DNA from: an uncultured Acidaminococcus sp. | GTDB lineage: Bacteria; Bacillota; Negativicutes; Acidaminococcales; Acidaminococcaceae | DNA length: 64,000 nt | Direction of reading: 5' to 3' | NCBI GenBank assembly: GCA_900315205.1 | Contig: OMYF01000004.1 | Location: forward strand, 23,760 to 87,759 | Part shown: positions 60,535 to 64,000 of the stretch, one piece after another | Layout: each line of letters opens with the position of its first letter | How positions within the stretch are numbered: the first letter of the stretch is position 1 | Program-made: the position numbers and the translations under genes | Notes under the pieces: generated by a model | The model's database searches: none | What the model was told of the DNA's origin: nothing | What the model saw: only the letters and a program-made list of their open reading frames with translations

Positions 60535-61560
60535 ATGCCTTTTATCGATCATCTGAAATCTCGCGTGAAACCGATGCAGAAGCGAATCGTCCTGCCGGAA
60601 AACAATTCTGACAGAGCACTGAGAGCTGCAGCTGTTGTTGCACAGGAAGGTTTTGCCAGAATCATCCTCGTTGGGGATCCGAAAGAACTGGAACAGGATG
60701 CCAAGAGACTGGGAGTTTCCTTTGAAGGTATTCAGATCATCAACCCTGCTGAGTATGAACACATGGATGAACTGTGCAAGTATTTTGCGAAACGCAGAGA
60801 AAAGAAGGGCATGACTGTTGAAAAAGCCCGCGAAATCATGCTGAAGGATACAACGTTCTTCGGTGCCGGCCTGGTTGCCATGGGTGATGCAGACGGCTGC
60901 GTTTCCGGTTCCATGAGAACTTCCGCTGATGTCATCAAGGCAGGCCTCCAGGTCATCGGTGTCCGTCCCGGCAACAAGACTGTCTGCTCCGGGTTCATCA
61001 TCCTGTCCAACACCAACCTCGGTGAAGGCGGCAAGCTCGTATTCGGCGACTGCGGCGTAATCATCGATCCGACGGCTGAACAGCTGGCTGATATTGCGAC
61101 GAGCTGCGCCAATCGTGCCCGCTACACCCTGGGCATCAAAGATGTCAAGGTTGCTCTGCTGTCCTATTCCACCAAAGGATCCGGCACCGGCGAAGGCCCT
61201 GAAAAAGTGGAAGCCGCCGTACAGATCCTGAAGGAAAGAAACGTGGACTTCGCATTCGATGGCGAACTGCAGGCAGATGCTGCCCTGGTTCCTGAAGTCG
61301 GTGAAAGAAAGGCTCCGGGTTCCAAAGTCGCCGGCCATGCCAACGTACTGGTATTCCCGAGCCTGGAAGCGGCCAACATCGGTTACAAGCTGGTGGAACG
61401 CTTCAGCGGCGCTACCTGCCTTGGTCCTCTGGTGCAGGGCCTGGCAAAGCCGATCCTCGACCTGTCCCGTGGCTGCTCCTACAGGGATATCGTGGATGTA
61501 GTGGCTGTCTGCGCAAGCGATGCTATTTTCGCAGATGCCATGAAGAATCATCAGAAATAA
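60535..61560 (+). CDS. pta: Phosphate acetyltransferase
   Basis: 341 residues, the short Pta type. It moves the acetyl group of acetyl-CoA to phosphate, the first step of ATP-yielding acetate formation. Family motifs KRIVLPENNSDRALRAA, VSGSMRTSADVIKAGLQVIG, and GSGTGEGPEKVEAA, and the PKSKVAGHANVLVFP-like region are intact. ackA is not adjacent. Acetyl-CoA may come from pyruvate formate-lyase. Codons are strongly optimised by eye, consistent with high expression. Confidence 0.95.
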   Translation: MPFIDHLKSRVKPMQKRIVLPENNSDRALRAAAVVAQEGFARIILVGDPKELEQDAKRLGVSFEGIQIINPAEYEHMDELCKYFAKRREKKGMTVEKAREIMLKDTTFFGAGLVAMGDADGCVSGSMRTSADVIKAGLQVIGVRPGNKTVCSGFIILSNTNLGEGGKLVFGDCGVIIDPTAEQLADIATSCANRARYTLGIKDVKVALLSYSTKGSGTGEGPEKVEAAVQILKERNVDFAFDGELQADAALVPEVGERKAPGSKVAGHANVLVFPSLEAANIGYKLVERFSGATCLGPLVQGLAKPILDLSRGCSYRDIVDVVAVCASDAIFADAMKNHQK

Positions 61561-61571
61561 GCGGAACTGAT

Positions 61572-61617
61572 AAAAGCTGTCCCCCATACGGAAAATCCGT
61601 ATGGGGGACAGCTTTTT
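61572..61617. terminator. Long bidirectional terminator of pta
   Basis: A near-perfect stem of about 21 bp (starting AAAAGCTGTCCCCC) around a 3-nt loop, with A/T runs on both sides. It also can end the minus-strand nhaC transcript. Confidence 0.9.
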
Positions 61618-61680
61618 GTAACAGAAAGGGACATCAGCAGTTTGCAGAAAATGAAAAATGACTGCCTGACTATGCCATAT

Positions 61681-62976
61681 TCATCCATGCATTCCAAAAT
61701 CCGGTCTGTACAGGCCCCACAGGGGCAGAAAATACAGATAACAGGCAAAGAGGATGGATGTGCGCGGTGCTCCAACTGAATCGAGCACAAAGACGCAGGC
61801 GATGGACCATGGGATGAGGGGTACCATGACGACAGCTGTGTTTCCCAGATACAGTGCCATGGCTTCCCGGCTTTTTGGCAGGGGCCTGCAGAGTTCCTCC
61901 GTCAGTATGATGGCCAGCGTCTGATTGCAGGAAACCATCGTCGTGAAAAGGGCCGTCGCTGCAGTAGCTGCAAAGGGGCTGGTGTGCCGGCTGAACGTTT
62001 TGATGAGAGTTTCCAGCCGGGTCAGCATCTTCGTGCCGTGGAAAATCCCCGCATAGGAAGAAGAGAGACAGACGATGGCTGTGACATTCAGCATGGAAAC
62101 AAGACCGCCGCCATCCAGTATGCCTGAAAGAGCGGGGATGGGGGCTTCATAGCCCAGGATCATGGTCCGTATAAGGGTGGCCGCATCCATGTGCTGGATG
62201 AAAAGGCAGAGCAGGGCAGCAAGGAGGATGCTGACAATCATATTTGGCCTGACCTGGACGTGCAGGAGACTCAGCCCGATGAGGGAGAGCGCGGGCAGGA
62301 GCAGAAGAGGCGTAAAATGGTAGACTTCACCAAATGGGGGCAGATCCATTTGACCCAGCCTGCTGCCTGTCTGGGAGACACCAAGCAGAAAAAATACGCA
62401 GCAGGCAAGAAGAAAGGGTACGAGAGAGAAGAAAAACAGGTTCCTGAGGTTCCTGTACAGATCCGTTTTCGTGAGGATAGTGATCAGGAGGGCACTTGTC
62501 GAGACCGGAGACATGCGGTCTCCAAAATAGGCTCCGCAGAGGATGACCGCTCCTGTATGGGCCGGATTGACGCCGAGTGCCATGCCCAGTGACATGGTAA
62601 TGACTCCCATGGTTGCTGCGGTACCGAAGGCTGTTCCCAGCAGAAAGGAAACAAGACAGTTCAGCAGGAAAGCAAAGAACAGAAAAAAAGCCGGGGCAAT
62701 CAAAGGCAGGGCCAGGGAGATGATGTAGGCAATCGTTCCGGCACCCCGCCAGAGACCCGTCAGGATACCGATGAGCAGAAAGACCAGAAAGATAGTCCTG
62801 ATCGAAGCAATACCACTGAATGCCATGTGAAGGACTTCAGACAGTGAGAAACGGCGCCAGAGTCCATAGGCACAAAAAAGCAGAAAACCCAGACCAAGGG
62901 GAACCAGGAGGGGAAGGCCCAGAAAGATACAGCAGAACAGGATACAGCAAAAGAGCAGCAGTACCGCGATTTCCAT
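61681..62976 (-). CDS. NhaC-family Na+/H+ antiporter
   Basis: 431 residues on the minus strand with about 11 membrane segments. FGTAATMGVITMSLGMALG and GAVILCGAYFGDRMSPVSTSALL are conserved in NhaC, as is the SCNQTLAIILTEELC region. It exchanges Na+ for H+, or an organic solute for another. AGGAGG precedes the ATG at 62976. It starts directly after the terminator of the upstream secreted-protein gene, so read-through may control it. Confidence 0.88.
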   Translation of the reverse strand: MEIAVLLLFCCILFCCIFLGLPLLVPLGLGFLLFCAYGLWRRFSLSEVLHMAFSGIASIRTIFLVFLLIGILTGLWRGAGTIAYIISLALPLIAPAFFLFFAFLLNCLVSFLLGTAFGTAATMGVITMSLGMALGVNPAHTGAVILCGAYFGDRMSPVSTSALLITILTKTDLYRNLRNLFFFSLVPFLLACCVFFLLGVSQTGSRLGQMDLPPFGEVYHFTPLLLLPALSLIGLSLLHVQVRPNMIVSILLAALLCLFIQHMDAATLIRTMILGYEAPIPALSGILDGGGLVSMLNVTAIVCLSSSYAGIFHGTKMLTRLETLIKTFSRHTSPFAATAATALFTTMVSCNQTLAIILTEELCRPLPKSREAMALYLGNTAVVMVPLIPWSIACVFVLDSVGAPRTSILFACYLYFLPLWGLYRPDFGMHG

Positions 62977-62985
62977 GCGTCCTCC

Positions 62986-63015
62986 TAAAAAAAGAAAGCC
63001 TTATAAAAGGCTTTC
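62986..63015 (-). terminator. Terminator whose stem lies inside the end of a gene
   Basis: On the minus strand GAAAGCC (63009-63015) pairs with GGCTTTC (62994-63000) followed by seven T. The stop codon of the secreted protein (63001-63003) falls in the loop. Confidence 0.75.
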
Positions 63016-63549
63016 AAAGTAAGCAAAGCGCCATCCTTTTGCAGTGCGGACGTATGGGAATTCCACAGTTTCTGTTTTTTCCAGTGTGGTCTTTGCGGCG
63101 TCCGTATAGACCGGCGTCTGAGCGGTTACGATATATTTGTCATCGCTGATTTTCTTTACGGTGAGAGTGGGGACTCCTCTTTTGGGATTCTTCTTTTTGG
63201 CCATCGGAGCCACGAACAGCTGCTTGTCGTTCTGGCGGTACATCTTGTTTTCGCTCATGATGAAGCTTGCCAGGGAATCCGTAAACGTATCGCGGACACG
63301 CTGCTTCAGATCCATCATGGTTTTGATCTGAGGATCCGATACCAGATAGTACATCATGTAACCGCTGTCGAAACGTTCTCTGCCTTGTGTCGGCAATGGA
63401 TCATGTTCGAACCATTCATATACTTTGACAGCGTTCTGGTATGCGGAAAGGACCTCGTCAGTAGTCGGGTTTTCGGGGGATGCCAGGGCAGTGCCGGCTA
63501 TAGCCAGGACGAGCGCGGCGGCCACGGCAAAAGAACGGAATAATTTCAT
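63001..63549 (-). CDS. Secreted protein of unknown function
   Basis: 182 residues. The ATG at 63549 has AAAGGAG at a good distance; ATG 63555 is too close to it. A signal peptide (about 1-24, ending TALAS) is followed by a domain with YEWFEHDPLPTQGRERFDSGYMMYYLVSD and a C-terminal VEFPYVRTAKGWRFAYFE. The fold resembles small NTF2-like or periplasmic domains, but no family is certain. It has its own extended -10 promoter at 63580-63588. Confidence 0.75.
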   Translation of the reverse strand: MKLFRSFAVAAALVLAIAGTALASPENPTTDEVLSAYQNAVKVYEWFEHDPLPTQGRERFDSGYMMYYLVSDPQIKTMMDLKQRVRDTFTDSLASFIMSENKMYRQNDKQLFVAPMAKKKNPKRGVPTLTVKKISDDKYIVTAQTPVYTDAAKTTLEKTETVEFPYVRTAKGWRFAYFESLL

Positions 63550-63579
63550 GGTCATCGACTCCTTTGTTAAACTTCTATC

Positions 63580-63588
63580 ATTATAACA
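63580..63588 (-). promoter_or_regulatory. Extended -10 promoter of the secreted protein gene
   Basis: On the minus strand TGTTATAAT (TG-N-TATAAT), 31 bp before the start codon. Confidence 0.5.
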
Positions 63589-63919
63589 TAACTTTTTACA
63601 GGACTTCTTAAATTTTTGGAATTTTGCCGTGTGCTCCCTGACGGCAGAAGCGGAAGCAGCCGGCCATGTCTCCGGCAGCGTATATACGAAAGACCGTAGT
63701 GTAAGATAGTTCTCGGTGGAATGAATGATCCCTTATAAAGCTGCAAAAAGAAAGACCCTCATCTTAAAATAGTTTTAGCTACAAAACTTTACAAAGAGAG
63801 AAGGCCTTCCTTAACCATGATTTTAGAAAGTTTTTCGATTTAATAAAGGATTGTCCGGATTTTTTAACTCTGGAGCAGGAACTCATGCGCCTTGTGGCAG
63901 CCAAGGCTGCCGGTCCGTC
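63589..63919. other. Gene-free stretch between divergent promoters
   Basis: No convincing gene on either strand (a 62-codon minus-strand frame has no ribosome site). It holds T-rich and A-rich runs near 63590-63620 and 63740-63860. It appears to be regulatory space. Confidence 0.45.
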
Positions 63920-63948
63920 TTGCCGAGAATCCTGAAACGTGCTATAAT
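63920..63948 (+). promoter_or_regulatory. Promoter of a gene that begins at the window end
   Basis: TTGCCG (63920-63925), 17 bp, TATAAT (63943-63948). An in-frame ATG at 63969 (and at 63987) could start the gene, which is cut by the window edge. Confidence 0.65.
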
Positions 63949-64000
63949 GGCTCCATTCGAACTTCACATGAATAAGATGTGTGCGATGAGCAAGAGAGTA

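Noticed and set aside
63779..63967. 62-codon minus-strand frame near the window end
   Set aside because: No ribosome site and no protein-like pattern; it crosses the promoter at 63920.

Overview
The window is a gene-dense bacterial chromosome segment (GC in the mid-50s % by eye). The gene set suggests an anaerobic Gram-negative-type Firmicute: pyruvate formate-lyase with its activase, phosphate acetyltransferase, NAD-malic enzyme, Tat-exported Fe-S proteins, TRAP transport, LuxS and an NhaC antiporter. Many lipoproteins and exported redox proteins fit a cell with a periplasm. The best guess is Negativicutes, possibly Acidaminococcaceae; this is inference from gene content, not a 16S-based call.

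Layout. 1-5454: genes in one direction for an exported redox set (cyclophilin-like lipoprotein, flavodoxin lipoprotein, secreted alpha/beta hydrolase, Tat-exported Fe-S aldo/keto reductase, NapH/NapG-like polyferredoxin). 5731-8234: trpS and a MATE exporter, each bounded by terminators. 8370-15872: purine block purE-F-M-N-H(N-terminal domain only)-D followed by guaB, with a structured, terminator-containing leader before purE. 16205-20667: LysR regulator divergent from a heterodimeric ABC exporter, with a perfect dyad between them. 20903-25275: cysteine-rich Crp/Fnr regulator, pflA and pflB; both pfl genes carry an FNR-like box 22 nt upstream of a -10 element. 25539-34691: housekeeping genes (rdgB, phosphodiesterase, malic enzyme, metQ, rRNA methyltransferase, mgtE, a four-helix-bundle protein, a CNNM/CorC-type protein). 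35009-38293: tightly overlapping operon of a YgjP-type metallopeptidase, a beta-lactamase-fold protein without catalytic residues, an FAD dehydrogenase and a DUF1294 membrane protein. 38738-42521: VOC protein, nitroreductase, MerR regulator, and a Tat substrate (DUF362) next to tatA-tatC. 42686-48248: larE-larB-larC (nickel-pincer nucleotide cofactor) with a CbiMN-CbiQ-CbiO nickel/cobalt ECF transporter, but no larA. 48430-48689: a promoter/terminator pair in a convergent gap that may encode a small RNA. 48728-58244: LysR, then a catabolic cluster of aconitase-X large and (frameshifted) small subunits, a complete TRAP transporter, a D-2-hydroxyacid dehydrogenase and a GntR regulator, followed by a split chromate-type transporter. 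58565-64000: luxS, an unknown protein, an isochorismatase-like hydrolase, pta, and on the minus strand an NhaC antiporter and a secreted unknown protein.

How it fits together. The purine block makes IMP and XMP, but only some enzymes are here and the AICAR formyltransferase half of PurH is missing. The pfl genes look like a small oxygen/redox-responsive regulon run by the neighbouring Fnr-like protein. The lar genes and the ECF transporter pair cofactor synthesis with metal import. The aconitase-X cluster looks like uptake and dehydration of an unidentified hydroxy-acid. The strongest leads are the aconitase-X/TRAP cluster with its broken small subunit, the two identically spaced FNR-like promoters, the mutually exclusive hairpins before purE, the exported redox set at the left edge, and the catalytically dead beta-lactamase fold. 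No CRISPR array, IS element, phage, rRNA or tRNA gene was found.
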